From contig NZ_JONR01000040.1 of NCBI RefSeq assembly GCF_000711955.1, forward strand, positions 1-46,503: a stretch of DNA of 46,503 nt, read 5' to 3'. Position numbers and translations under genes: made by a program. Shown piece by piece: positions 22,588-30,829 of the stretch; positions within the stretch are counted from its first letter, which is position 1; the number at the start of each line of letters is the position of its first letter. Below the pieces are notes generated by a model. That model was not told where the DNA came from. It saw only the letters and a program-made list of their open reading frames with translations, and made no database searches. Origin of the DNA: Nevskia soli DSM 19509 (GTDB lineage: Bacteria; Pseudomonadota; Gammaproteobacteria; Nevskiales; Nevskiaceae).

Positions 22588-23844
22588 ATGCACAGACACA
22601 TCCGCTCCCTGTTGCTCGCGCTGGCGCTGTCGGCAGCGCCGTTGTCGGCCTTTGCCGGCGTATTCGTCTCCATCAACATCGCGCCCCCGGCGCTGCCGGT
22701 ATACGAACAGCCGCCGTGTCCTGCCGACGGCTATATCTGGACGCCGGGCTACTGGGCTTATGGCGACGAAGGCTATTTCTGGGTGCCGGGTACCTGGGTG
22801 CTGGCGCCCCAGCCCGGTTACCTGTGGACGCCGGGCTACTGGGGCTGGGCCGACAACGTCTATGTCTGGCATGTGGGCTACTGGGGCCCCCACGTCGGCT
22901 TCTACGGCGGCGTCGACTACGGCTACGGTTACGGCGGTTCGGGCTACCAGGGCGGCTACTGGAACCATGGCCGCTTCAACTACAACCGCAGCGTCAACAA
23001 CGTCAACATCACCAACATCCACAACACCTACAACAGGACCGTGATCAACAACATCACGGTGAACCGCGTCAGCTACAACGGCGGCAACGGCGGCACCTCC
23101 GCGCGGCCCAGCCAGCAGGAGCGCGCCGCCGCCCGTGATCACCACATCCAGTTCACCGCCAATCAGCGGCAGCATGAGCAGGCGGCCCGCGGCGATCGCT
23201 CGCAGCTGGCCTCGGCGAATAATGGTCATCCGGGTGTGTTCGCCACCGCCAGGCCGGGTGACTTCCACGGCCAGGGCGTGGTGTCGCGCGGCACCGCGGC
23301 GCCTTTCAACGGCAACCAAGCCAATCAGAACCGGGCACAGAATCAGCCCGGACAAAACCGCGGTCAGAATCCCTCGGGGCAGAACCGGGCCGGCGGACAG
23401 AACCAGTTCGGACGTAACCAGCCCGGCCAGCCGGCGCGGCCGCAGCCCTCACAGCAGCCGCAGCATCAATCCGCGCCGGCCTATGTGCAGCATCAGCAGG
23501 CGCCGCAAGGCCAGCACACCATGATCGCGCCGCAGGTGCGCCAGGGGGCCGCGCCGCAATATCGCCAGCCGGCCGCCGGCGCCCAGTTCCAACCGCAACA
23601 GCATTCCCAGCCGCGCCCCCAGCAACAGGCGCAGCAACCGCGTCCGCAGCAACAGCAGCCGCATTTCCAGGCCGCGCCGCAGATGCAGCAGCGTCAGCAG
23701 TACCAGCCGCCGCGGCCGCAAATGCAACAGCAGCAGCCGCACGTCCAGATGCAGCAGCCGCGTCCTCAGATGCAGCAGCCGCATGCCGAGGCGCGTCCGC
23801 AACAGCAGCAACCGCAGCAACAGCATCATGAAGGTCCGCGCTGA
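22588..23844 (+). CDS. YXWGXW-repeat secreted protein with Gln/Pro-rich tail
   Basis: A 418-residue exported protein. The signal peptide ends near residue 24 (LSAFAG). Residues about 40-110 hold the aromatic repeats of the YXWGXW family (DGYIWTPGYWAYGDEGYFWVPGTWV, then GYLWTPGYWGWADNVYVW, GYWGPHVGFYGG), a short outer-surface motif found in many proteobacteria. A Tyr/Gly/Asn-rich zone (VNNVNITNIHNTYNRTVINNITVNRV) follows. The last 200 residues are almost wholly Gln, Pro, Arg, His and Asn, encoded by CAG/CAA/CCG-rich repeats that are likely disordered and length-variable. Function is unknown. The start at MHRHIR is chosen because it opens the signal peptide; an upstream ATG exists at 22570. Confidence 0.85.
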   Translation: MHRHIRSLLLALALSAAPLSAFAGVFVSINIAPPALPVYEQPPCPADGYIWTPGYWAYGDEGYFWVPGTWVLAPQPGYLWTPGYWGWADNVYVWHVGYWGPHVGFYGGVDYGYGYGGSGYQGGYWNHGRFNYNRSVNNVNITNIHNTYNRTVINNITVNRVSYNGGNGGTSARPSQQERAAARDHHIQFTANQRQHEQAARGDRSQLASANNGHPGVFATARPGDFHGQGVVSRGTAAPFNGNQANQNRAQNQPGQNRGQNPSGQNRAGGQNQFGRNQPGQPARPQPSQQPQHQSAPAYVQHQQAPQGQHTMIAPQVRQGAAPQYRQPAAGAQFQPQQHSQPRPQQQAQQPRPQQQQPHFQAAPQMQQRQQYQPPRPQMQQQQPHVQMQQPRPQMQQPHAEARPQQQQPQQQHHEGPR

Positions 23845-23953
23845 GCCACGGCTCCAGCTTGAAGTGAACAAGGGCAGGGCTTAGGAATTTTCCGACGCCG
23901 GCGGCCAACCGGCGACACGCGATGGCGCTGTTGCCTGTCTCGGTGCGGCGCGC

Positions 23954-24880
23954 TCAGATCTTCGCCTGGGCCCAGGCGCGGATTTCCTTCTCGTGCTGCT
24001 GCACGATGCGCCGGCCCTCGGTAACGGCCTCGCCGGCGCGGTGGAAATCCATCAGGGCGAAATCTTCCAGGCGCGGCAGCAGGGTCAGCTCCGGCGGGTC
24101 GCCCGCCATGCGGCTGCGGGTCAGGCGGTCCTGCAGGATGTTGACGCTGGAGGCGACCACATCGAAGAAGCCGGGCTTTTCCGGATCGCCGCTTTCCAGG
24201 TAGCCGATGACGCGGTGCCAGAAGCCCTTGGTCTTGACCGTCGCATCCGTCGCCAGTTCCGCGCTGTCCGCTTCGCGTTCCGCCTCCTGGCGGCCGGCCG
24301 CGGAGAGATGCAGGCCGACCAGCTGCGCGTTGAGATTGACCGCGATCACCACGTCGGCGCCGAGCGCCCGCGCCGCGGACACCGGCACCGGGTTGACCAG
24401 GCCGCCGTCGAGCATCCACTGATCGTTGAGCTTCACCGGCGTGAACAGCCCCGGGATGGCGCAGGAGGCGCGCGCCGCCTGCAGCACCGGGCCCTTGGTG
24501 ATCCAGATCTCGCGGCCGGTCTTCATCTCGGTGGAGACGCTGACATAGCGCTGCTCCAGCTCCTCGATGTTCGGATTGGGATGGTGCTCGTGGAAATAAC
24601 CGAACAGGCGCTCGCCCTTGACGAAGCCGCCGGAGAAGGTGAAATCCATCAGCTTCACCACGTCCCGCACGCTCAGCTTGGTGACCCAGTCGGTGAAGTC
24701 CTGCAACTGGCCGGACACGTACACGGCCCCGACCAGCGCGCCGATGGAGGTGCCGGCGATCACCTGCGGCCGGATACCCATCGCCTCCAGCTCCTGGATC
24801 ACGCCGATATGCGACCAGCCGCGCGCCGAGCCGCTGCCCAGGGCCAGGCCCACCACCGGTTTTGCATGCTCCGCTCTCAT
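23954..24880 (-). CDS. Patatin-like phospholipase, RssA/NTE type
   Basis: A 308-residue serine hydrolase. The oxyanion region GLALGSGSARGWSHIGVIQ is at the N-terminus, the nucleophile S45 is in GTSIG, and catalytic D158 is in DGGLVNPVPV: the Ser-Asp dyad of patatins. No signal peptide is seen, so it probably acts on membrane lipids from the cytosol. It lies 33 bases downstream of a Rieske protein gene in the same direction, which suggests co-transcription. Beyond the patatin fold the C-terminal 100 residues are helical. Confidence 0.92.
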   Translation of the reverse strand: MRAEHAKPVVGLALGSGSARGWSHIGVIQELEAMGIRPQVIAGTSIGALVGAVYVSGQLQDFTDWVTKLSVRDVVKLMDFTFSGGFVKGERLFGYFHEHHPNPNIEELEQRYVSVSTEMKTGREIWITKGPVLQAARASCAIPGLFTPVKLNDQWMLDGGLVNPVPVSAARALGADVVIAVNLNAQLVGLHLSAAGRQEAEREADSAELATDATVKTKGFWHRVIGYLESGDPEKPGFFDVVASSVNILQDRLTRSRMAGDPPELTLLPRLEDFALMDFHRAGEAVTEGRRIVQQHEKEIRAWAQAKI

Positions 24881-24913
24881 CGTGATCTTCCCTGAAACTG
24901 CAGGCGCCGCGCT

Positions 24914-25285
24914 TCAACTCTTGGACAACAGGAATACCGTGCCGTTTTCCTCGCTCACCTCGAAACGGCGCAGCGGCGCCGGCTGCTTGCCCATCGCCAC
25001 CAGGCTGCGGCTCCACTGCGGCAGGGGCAGGCCGGCGACGGAGTTGACCCAGTCCAGGTTCTTGCCGCTGCACAGGTCGAAGCGCGAGCCGTGCCAGGGA
25101 CAGCGGATGGTGCCGTCCACCACCTTGCCCCGCGCCAGCGGCAGGCCGAAGTGCGGGCATTTGTTCTCCACCGCGCAGACCTTGCCGCCGATGCGGCTGA
25201 GAATCAACGAGGTCCCATCCGCCTGCACCGCCTGTACTTCGCCTTCGCGAACCGTGGCGGAGTCCGCCAGCCTGAGTCGAGTCAT
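24914..25285 (-). CDS. Rieske [2Fe-2S] ferredoxin-like protein
   Basis: A 123-residue single-domain Rieske protein. The cluster ligands are C43-x-H45 (NKCPHFGLPL) and C62-x2-H65 (IRCPWHGSRFDL), with the usual G-x-I strand between. It resembles NirD/NdoA-type soluble ferredoxins that feed electrons to an oxygenase or reductase; no such partner is adjacent. The start at MTRLRL has GGGAGA 7 bases upstream. It is the first gene of a likely pair with the patatin gene. Confidence 0.92.
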   Translation of the reverse strand: MTRLRLADSATVREGEVQAVQADGTSLILSRIGGKVCAVENKCPHFGLPLARGKVVDGTIRCPWHGSRFDLCSGKNLDWVNSVAGLPLPQWSRSLVAMGKQPAPLRRFEVSEENGTVFLLSKS

Positions 25286-25384
25286 GGCACGCTCTCCCTG
25301 AATCCCGCCCAAGGATAACCGGGAATGGCTGCCCGATCGTGAATCGGTGAGAGAGCTTTACCCTGGAGGCTGGAGCCGGGACTT

Positions 25385-26071
25385 TTACCGTCCCAGGCTG
25401 TAGGCCAGTTCTTGCGCCGGATCGATGCCGCCGGTGAGCCCGTCCATCACAGGCAGCAGCATCCACAGCGCCGTGACCACCACCAGGGCCGCCATCGCGA
25501 TGTTGAAGGCCTGCCGCACCCCGGGCGCACGCAGCTGCCGGCGCATGGACTTGCCGAAGAGTGCCCACACCGACACGCAGGGCAGGTTGATCGCCGCGCT
25601 GATCAGCACCATCAGCGACAGCCGCGCCGCCACCGGCAATGGAAACTTCTCGGCGATGGTGCAGGCCGCCACCGCCATTGCCCAGGCCTTGGGATTGACG
25701 AACTGGAACAGCGCCGCCTCGTAGGCGCGCATCGGCCGCGCCTGCGCTTCGGGACTGCCCGCGGCGTCGGGCTCTTCGTCCCTCAGCAGGCGCATCGCCA
25801 GCCACAGCAGGTAGGCGCAGCAGGCCACGGTCATCAGCTTGCCCAGGCCGGGCGAGGCCAGCAGCAGGGCGCCCACCCCGGCATAGGCGACGAGGAGCAG
25901 CAACACCATGCCGCCGGTGATGCCGAGCATGTGCGGCACCGTGCGGTTGAAGCCGAAGCGGATGCCCGAAGCGAGCAGCATCAGGTTGTTGGGCCCGGGC
26001 GTGATCGAAGAGACGAACATGAACAGCGCCAGCGGGGCGAGCAGCAGGCTCAGGCTTTCCACGGGTGTCAC
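25385..26071 (-). CDS. LysE family translocator
   Basis: A 228-residue inner-membrane exporter with about six helices. The family signature is present at the N-terminus (FMFVSSITPGPNNLMLLASG), and FVNPKAWAMAV around residue 125 matches the second conserved LysE/RhtB motif. It is expected to export an amino acid or related compound, substrate unknown. It starts at GTG (26069-26071). It is divergent from a MocR regulator, and palindromes in the shared 227-base region suggest it is the regulator's target. Confidence 0.9.
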   Translation of the reverse strand: MTPVESLSLLLAPLALFMFVSSITPGPNNLMLLASGIRFGFNRTVPHMLGITGGMVLLLLVAYAGVGALLLASPGLGKLMTVACCAYLLWLAMRLLRDEEPDAAGSPEAQARPMRAYEAALFQFVNPKAWAMAVAACTIAEKFPLPVAARLSLMVLISAAINLPCVSVWALFGKSMRRQLRAPGVRQAFNIAMAALVVVTALWMLLPVMDGLTGGIDPAQELAYSLGR

Positions 26072-26137
26072 CTTACTTGGTCAGCGCGGCTCGATTCGCG
26101 CCGCGCCAAGATAGCGGCGGGGTGACGGCGATAACAG

Positions 26138-26159
26138 ATACAAGTAAAATGAATTGTAT
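26138..26159. promoter_or_regulatory. Palindromic operator candidate 1 (MocR/LysE region)
   Basis: ATACAA-N10-TTGTAT, a perfect 6-bp inverted repeat 67 bases before the LysE start codon on that strand. It is notably AT-rich against the local background. A repressor/activator site for the adjacent MocR protein or part of the LysE promoter. Confidence 0.4.
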
Positions 26160-26160
26160 G

Positions 26161-26192
26161 CAGTACAGTTTTTGGATGCCGTAACTGTGCTG
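26161..26192. promoter_or_regulatory. Palindromic operator candidate 2, with an extra half-site
   Basis: CAGTACAGTT-N12-AACTGTGCTG, arms matching at 9 of 10 positions. A further copy of the right half, AACTGTGC, lies at 26208-26215, 25 bases downstream in direct orientation. GntR/MocR regulators often bind two or more half-sites, including direct repeats, in the promoter of a divergent gene, so this is the best candidate binding region. Confidence 0.5.
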
Positions 26193-26298
26193 ACCGCTGG
26201 GTGGGCCAACTGTGCCTGGGCTGCGAGGTGCCTGCGGCGGATGGTCCGCAGCCCCTCGCTGTTCCATCGTTGCCTGCCGTTGAATCTGGAAGCCGAGC

Positions 26299-27759
26299 AT
26301 GAGCGAATTCGAATACACGTCCGCCGCCGCGCCGATCTACACCCGCCTCGCCGACGAACTGTGCCTGCTCATCGGCAACGGCCAGTTGCGCCCGGGCGAA
26401 CGCCTGCCCTCGGTGCGCCGCCTGTCGCGGCAGAAGAAGGTCAGCGCCACCACCGCCATCGCCGCGCTGCGCTCGCTGGAGACCCGCGGGCTGGTCGAGG
26501 CGCGGCCGCAGTCCGGTTATTTCGTCAGGGCCCGCGGCGCGCAGAGCGAGGAGCCGGCGATGACGCGGCCGCCCGCCGCCGCCAAGACCGTCGGCGTCGA
26601 CAACCTGATGGTGCGCATGATCGACGCCGCGCTGAATCCGGATATCGCCCCGCTCGGCACCGCGGCGCCGGATCCGGCCTGGTTCCCGGTGCGGCGCCTG
26701 CAGCGCATCATCGCCTCCACCGTGCGGCGCCACCCGGAGCTGCTGGTCACCTGCTGCCCCTACTATGCCGGCCTGGATACCCTGCGCCACCAGGTGGCGC
26801 GGCACTACGCCGCGCTCGGCTGCGTGGTGGCGCAGGACGAGGTGGTCATCACCAACGGCTGCACCGAGGCCCTCAACCTGGCCCTGAACGCGGTGGCCGC
26901 TCCCGGCGACACCATCGCCATCGAATCGCCCTGCTATTACGGCTTCCTGCAGATCATCGAAAAGCGCGGCCTCAAGGCGCTGGAGATCGCCACCCATCCG
27001 CGCGACGGCCTCTCGGTCGACGCTTTGCAGAACGCCCTGGTGTCGCGCGCCGGGCGCTCGGTCAAGGCCTGCCTGGTCAGCCCCAACTTCAGCAACCCGA
27101 TGGGCGCGACCATGCCGGAGGGGGAGAAGCGCCGCCTGGTCGCGCTCTGCGAGCAGCACGGCATCGCCCTGATCGAGGACGATGTCTACGCCGACCTGCA
27201 GCACAACGGTCCGCGGCCGCTCTCGGCCAAGGCCTTCGACCGCAGCGGCAATGTCATGCTCTGCTCTTCCTTCACCAAGACCCTGGCGCCCGGCGCGCGC
27301 GTCGGCTGGATTTTCGGCGGGCGCTACGCCGAGGACATCCGCCTGCGCAAGTTCGCCCTCTCCGGCGCCACCCCGGCGATCCTGCAGGAGGCCCTGGCGG
27401 AGATGCTGCGTACCGGCGGTTACGAGCGGCACATGCTCAAGCTGCGCCGCGGCTATGCCGCGCAGGTGGCGCGCATGGCCGCCGCGGTGAGTGAATATTT
27501 TCCGGCGGGGACGCGAATCACCCAGCCGGCGGGCGGTTTTGTCATCTGGCTGGAGCTGCCGGGGAAGATCGACACCCTGGCCCTGTTCGAGAAAGCCATC
27601 GTCGAAGGCGTCAACTTCGCCCCGGGCCCCCTGTTCTCCGCCAGCGGCCGCTACGGCAACTACCTGCGCCTCAACTGCGGACGCATGTGGACCCCCGGGA
27701 TCGAACGCGCCCTGATGCGCCTGGGCCAGCTGGTCAAGGCGGAGCTGGCGGCCGCGTAG
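26299..27759 (+). CDS. MocR-type regulator (GntR HTH fused to aminotransferase)
   Basis: A 486-residue protein. Residues about 10-77 are a GntR-type winged helix (LADELCLLIGNGQLRPGERLPSVRRLSRQKKVSATTAIAALRSLETRGLVEARPQSGYFV). Residues about 100-480 are a fold-type I aminotransferase-like domain with CPYYAGLDTLRHQVARHYAALG, ITNGCTEALNLAL, SPNFSNPMG, LIEDDVYADL and PLP lysine K327 in SFTKTLAPGARVGW. MocR proteins sense PLP or an amino-acid adduct and control adjacent transport or metabolism genes. It is divergent from the LysE exporter, its probable target. Confidence 0.95.
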   Translation: MSEFEYTSAAAPIYTRLADELCLLIGNGQLRPGERLPSVRRLSRQKKVSATTAIAALRSLETRGLVEARPQSGYFVRARGAQSEEPAMTRPPAAAKTVGVDNLMVRMIDAALNPDIAPLGTAAPDPAWFPVRRLQRIIASTVRRHPELLVTCCPYYAGLDTLRHQVARHYAALGCVVAQDEVVITNGCTEALNLALNAVAAPGDTIAIESPCYYGFLQIIEKRGLKALEIATHPRDGLSVDALQNALVSRAGRSVKACLVSPNFSNPMGATMPEGEKRRLVALCEQHGIALIEDDVYADLQHNGPRPLSAKAFDRSGNVMLCSSFTKTLAPGARVGWIFGGRYAEDIRLRKFALSGATPAILQEALAEMLRTGGYERHMLKLRRGYAAQVARMAAAVSEYFPAGTRITQPAGGFVIWLELPGKIDTLALFEKAIVEGVNFAPGPLFSASGRYGNYLRLNCGRMWTPGIERALMRLGQLVKAELAAA

Positions 27760-27771
27760 GGGGCGGGGTAC

Positions 27772-28560
27772 TCAGCGCCCGAAGCGGCGCTCGCGCTGCT
27801 GGAAGGCGCGTACCGCGCGCAGGAAATCGATGCGGCGGAAGGCCGGCCAGAAGATGTCGGTGAAATAGAACTCGCTGTACACGCTCTGCCACAGCATGAA
27901 GCCGGACAGGCGGATCTCGCCGCTGGTGCGGATGATCAGGTCGGGCTCCGGCAGGTGCGGCGAATACAGGTAGCGGCCGATCGCCTCCGGCGTGATCGAT
28001 TCGACGATCTCTTCCGGGGACTTGCCGCAGACCAGTTCCTTGCGCATCAGCGCCTTCACCGCGTCGGTGATTTCTTCGCGGCCGCCGTAGGCGGCGGCGA
28101 AGGTCAGTTCGACGTCGCTGTAATCCTTGGTCGCCGCCTCCGCCGCGCGCACGGCGGCCACCGTGCTCGGCGGCAGCAGGTCGACGCGGCCCACGGCCCG
28201 TACCCGCACCCGGCGTTCATGGATGCGCGGATCGGCGATCAGGGATTTGAGCTTGGCCTCGGTCACCGCCATCAGGCCATTCAGTTCTTCGGCGGGGCGG
28301 GAAAAATTGTCGGCGGAAAACACCCACAGGGTGATGGCGGTGATGCCCAGGTCGACGCACCAGTCGAGCAACTCGTCCAGCTTGGCCGCGCCGGCGCTGT
28401 AAGCCGCCTGGGTGTCCTTCAGGCCCTGCAGGCGGCCGTAGCGGCGGTTGCCGTCGAGAATCAGGCCGACGTGCTTGGGAATCTGCCCATGCAGCACCTG
28501 TTTCAACAGGAAGGCGCCGTAGAGCTGGTAGAGCGGCCGCAACAGCAATTGCCAAATCAA
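27772..28560 (-). CDS. Cis-prenyltransferase (undecaprenyl diphosphate synthase family)
   Basis: A 262-residue (or longer) enzyme that condenses isopentenyl diphosphate in cis. The substrate/magnesium motif HVGLILDGNRRYGRLQG contains the conserved DGN, and the C-terminal region has PDLIIRTSGEIRLSGFMLWQSVYSEFYF..WPAFRRIDFLRAVRAF, both diagnostic. The N-terminal leader (LIWQLLLRPLYQLYGAFLLKQVL) is more hydrophobic than in E. coli UppS and recalls the short-chain Z-FPP synthase branch. This copy is not in the usual rseP/dxr neighbourhood, so it may be a second paralogue. The start is uncertain: TTG at 28560 follows AAGGGGGAG, but the frame is open to a TTG at 28629. Confidence 0.88.
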   Translation of the reverse strand: MIWQLLLRPLYQLYGAFLLKQVLHGQIPKHVGLILDGNRRYGRLQGLKDTQAAYSAGAAKLDELLDWCVDLGITAITLWVFSADNFSRPAEELNGLMAVTEAKLKSLIADPRIHERRVRVRAVGRVDLLPPSTVAAVRAAEAATKDYSDVELTFAAAYGGREEITDAVKALMRKELVCGKSPEEIVESITPEAIGRYLYSPHLPEPDLIIRTSGEIRLSGFMLWQSVYSEFYFTDIFWPAFRRIDFLRAVRAFQQRERRFGR

Positions 28561-28708
28561 AAAACTCCCCCTTGTGATGCGGACGGCATTCTGCGACGCC
28601 GCCCGCCGCCATGCATTTTTCGCCGCCAATCATACGTCAGCCATGGCCGGCCGGAAGCATGTTTTTTCCACTCGTCGGCCAGTCCGCCAGCCGGCCGGAG
28701 CGCCGCTT

Positions 28709-29521
28709 TCAGCCCGCGCCGGCGCCGATCACGAAGGAGGTCATCGACAGGGCGCTGATGACCACGTCGTTGAAGAAGGCCGGCCGCTCGCCGGGCCGCT
28801 GCGCCGCCAGCACATAGAGCAGGGGCAGGTAGTGTTCGGGTGTCGGAATGGCGTAGCGGGCATCGCCGCCCAGCGCCGGATAGTCGCTCAGGGCCGCGTG
28901 ATCGCTGTTCTCGATCAGGCGCCTGCTCAGGCCATGGAAACGCCGCGCCCAGTCCGGCACTTCGCGCTCGTGGAAGCTGAACAGCCGCAGGTTGTGGATG
29001 ATGTTGCCGCTGCCGACGATCAGCACCCCCTCGTCGCGCAGGGCCGCCAGCCTCCGTCCCAGGGCGTAATGCCAGGCGCCGGGCTGGGCGCTATCGAGGC
29101 TGAACTGCACCACCGGGATATCGGCCTTCGGATAGATGACGCGCAGCACGCTCCAGGCGCCATGGTCGAGCCCACGGGCCGGATCGAGGTGGACGCGATG
29201 CGAGCCGGGCGCCACGCCGAGCAGCTCGGCCACGCGCTGCGCCAGCGCCGGGCTGCCGGGAGCGGGGTAGCGCACGTCGAACAGCGGCTTGGGAAAGCCG
29301 TGGAAATCGTGGATCGTCTCCGGCTGCGCCGCGGCGGAGACGTGGATCCCCCGCGTTTCCCAGTGCGCGGAAATACACAGGATCGCGCGCGGCCGCGGCC
29401 AGTGCCGCGCCAGATTCGCCCATTCCCGGCTGAATGCGTTGTCCTCGATGGCGTTCATCGGAGAGCCGTGCCCGATAAACAGGGCGGGCATCGCGGCAGG
29501 CGGCGCTGCTGGGTCGCTCAT
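28709..29521 (-). CDS. ygiD: YgiD-type class III extradiol dioxygenase
   Basis: A 270-residue cytosolic enzyme of the LigB/DODA family, which opens catechol rings (4,5-DOPA dioxygenase activity in E. coli YgiD). Metal-ligand and active-site motifs in order: FIGHGSPMNAIEDN, CISAHWETRG, GLDHGAWSVL, GSGNIIHNL, and TPEHYLPLLYVLAAQ near the end. Length matches YgiD. The start at MSDPAA is preferred; an in-frame ATG four codons earlier and MPALFIGHG eleven codons later are alternatives, and none has a strong ribosome-binding site. Confidence 0.92.
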   Translation of the reverse strand: MSDPAAPPAAMPALFIGHGSPMNAIEDNAFSREWANLARHWPRPRAILCISAHWETRGIHVSAAAQPETIHDFHGFPKPLFDVRYPAPGSPALAQRVAELLGVAPGSHRVHLDPARGLDHGAWSVLRVIYPKADIPVVQFSLDSAQPGAWHYALGRRLAALRDEGVLIVGSGNIIHNLRLFSFHEREVPDWARRFHGLSRRLIENSDHAALSDYPALGGDARYAIPTPEHYLPLLYVLAAQRPGERPAFFNDVVISALSMTSFVIGAGAG

Positions 29522-29630
29522 AGCTGGGCTCATGGCCGGACTCAGGGCCGCAGTATGCGCCAGGACGGAACCAGGTGGTGGCGCCCGGCGTCCAAACAAT
29601 GGTCCCAAGGCCACACATGGAGGTGTTGCC

Positions 29631-30101
29631 GTGAGCAAGGAAAAGCCGGAAGCAGCGGAGCAGGTCGATGCGGCGCACGACGCCGTCGAAGGGGGCATTT
29701 TCTATCCCACCGGCTACATCGTCGTCGGCGTGCCGGATCACCAGACCGCCCTGCGCCTGCAGAAGCAATTGGTCGACAGCGGCCTGCCGCCGGAGGACTG
29801 CGCGGTGCAGGCCGCGGCCGAAATGGCCCGCGCCGCCGCGGCGGATCTGGAATCCGGCAATCTGCTCTCCGCCCTCGGCAGCAGCGGCCACGTTCGCAGC
29901 AAGCAACTGGAACTGGCGCGCGGGGGTTGCGACTTCCTCACCATCAAGGCGGCGACCGATGTGGAAAAGGATCGCGTCATGGCGCAGTTGTCGCGGGTGC
30001 CGGTGCGTTATGCGGTGCTCTACCGCCGGCTGGTGATCGAGAACCTGATCGATCACATTCCTTCGGCTACCGCGGAGCGGGAACCCGCGCGCAAGGCCTG
30101 A
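29631..30101 (+). CDS. Hypothetical protein (156 aa)
   Basis: A cytosolic protein starting at GTG with GGAGG 8 bases upstream. The core (GGIFYPTGYIVVGVPDHQTALRLQKQLVDSGLPPEDCAVQAAAEMARAA) looks like a ferredoxin-type alpha/beta fold, as in sensory small-molecule or protein-contact domains. Two cysteines (about 64, 103) are not in a motif. The frame is open much further upstream, but the GTG with its ribosome-binding site is the only convincing start. No family recognised. It is divergent from ygiD. Confidence 0.7.
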   Translation: MSKEKPEAAEQVDAAHDAVEGGIFYPTGYIVVGVPDHQTALRLQKQLVDSGLPPEDCAVQAAAEMARAAAADLESGNLLSALGSSGHVRSKQLELARGGCDFLTIKAATDVEKDRVMAQLSRVPVRYAVLYRRLVIENLIDHIPSATAEREPARKA

Positions 30102-30138
30102 GTCGCCCCCTGAGCAGCCGGTTCCGAATCGATTGCCG

Positions 30139-30174
30139 CCCTGCAACAGGCCCCGTACGGGGCCTGTTGCAGGG
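30139..30174. terminator. Perfect 36-bp palindrome between convergent genes
   Basis: CCCTGCAACAGGCCCC, centre GTAC, GGGGCCTGTTGCAGGG. Every base pairs, giving a 16-bp stem. It sits between two convergent stop codons, ending 2 bases before the PfpI stop. It is probably a bidirectional terminator, though without T runs. Confidence 0.6.
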
Positions 30175-30176
30175 CT

Positions 30177-30761
30177 TCATGAAATATCGGTAGCCCCGAT
30201 CTTCACCCGCTTGCGCGCACTCTGCTGTGCAAACATCTCGATCATGCGGCGGTTGAAGGCCGGCAGGTCATCCGGCTTGCGGCTGGTGACCAGTTTCCTG
30301 TCGGAGACGACTTCCTCGTTCACCCATTCGCCGCCGGCATTGCGGATGTCGGTGCGCAGCGAGGGCCAAGAGGTCAGGCGGGTTCCGTCCAATACCCCCG
30401 CCTCGACCAGCATCCAGGGGCCATGGCAGATGGCGGCGACCGGTTTTTCGCTGTCGAAGAAGGCGCGTACGAATTCCACCGCCCTGGGCTCTTGCCGCAA
30501 GCGGTCGGGGTTCATGGTCCCGCCCGGCAGCACCAGGGCATCGTATTGTTCGGCCCGGGCGGTCTTGATGGTCACGTCCACCGGCACGTCCTGGCCCCAG
30601 TTCTTCAGCAGCCAGCCGCGGATGGTGCCGCTCTCCAGCGAAACGATCTCGGTCCTGGCGCCTTCCCCTTCCAGGGCCTTCTTCGGCTCCAGCAGTTCCG
30701 ATTGCTCGAAACCGTCGGTCGCCAGTATGGCAATAGTCCTGCCTTCCAGTTTCCTGGCCAT
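30177..30761 (-). CDS. DJ-1/PfpI family protein (YhbO-like)
   Basis: A 194-residue class I glutamine-amidotransferase-like protein. The nucleophile elbow is ICHGPWMLVEAGVL with C112 and H113, followed by LTSWPSLRTDIRNAGGEWVNEEV, which is characteristic of the PfpI/YhbO branch; E18-type acid is in ATDGFEQSEL. Members are described as stress-induced proteases or deglycases acting on glycated proteins and nucleotides. It is cytosolic. The ATG is preceded by GAGGG. A long open frame upstream is not part of it. Confidence 0.92.
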   Translation of the reverse strand: MARKLEGRTIAILATDGFEQSELLEPKKALEGEGARTEIVSLESGTIRGWLLKNWGQDVPVDVTIKTARAEQYDALVLPGGTMNPDRLRQEPRAVEFVRAFFDSEKPVAAICHGPWMLVEAGVLDGTRLTSWPSLRTDIRNAGGEWVNEEVVSDRKLVTSRKPDDLPAFNRRMIEMFAQQSARKRVKIGATDIS

Positions 30762-30829
30762 TGATTCAGCCCTCCATGGCTGGGTACCGCGGTTTTTAGA
30801 GGTTTTAATGAGATTGGGGTGCCGCGGAT

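Noticed and set aside
23580..23830. CAG/CCG-rich tandem sequence as a CRISPR or satellite array
   Set aside because: Units are irregular and codon-phased within a long open frame; there are no spacers.
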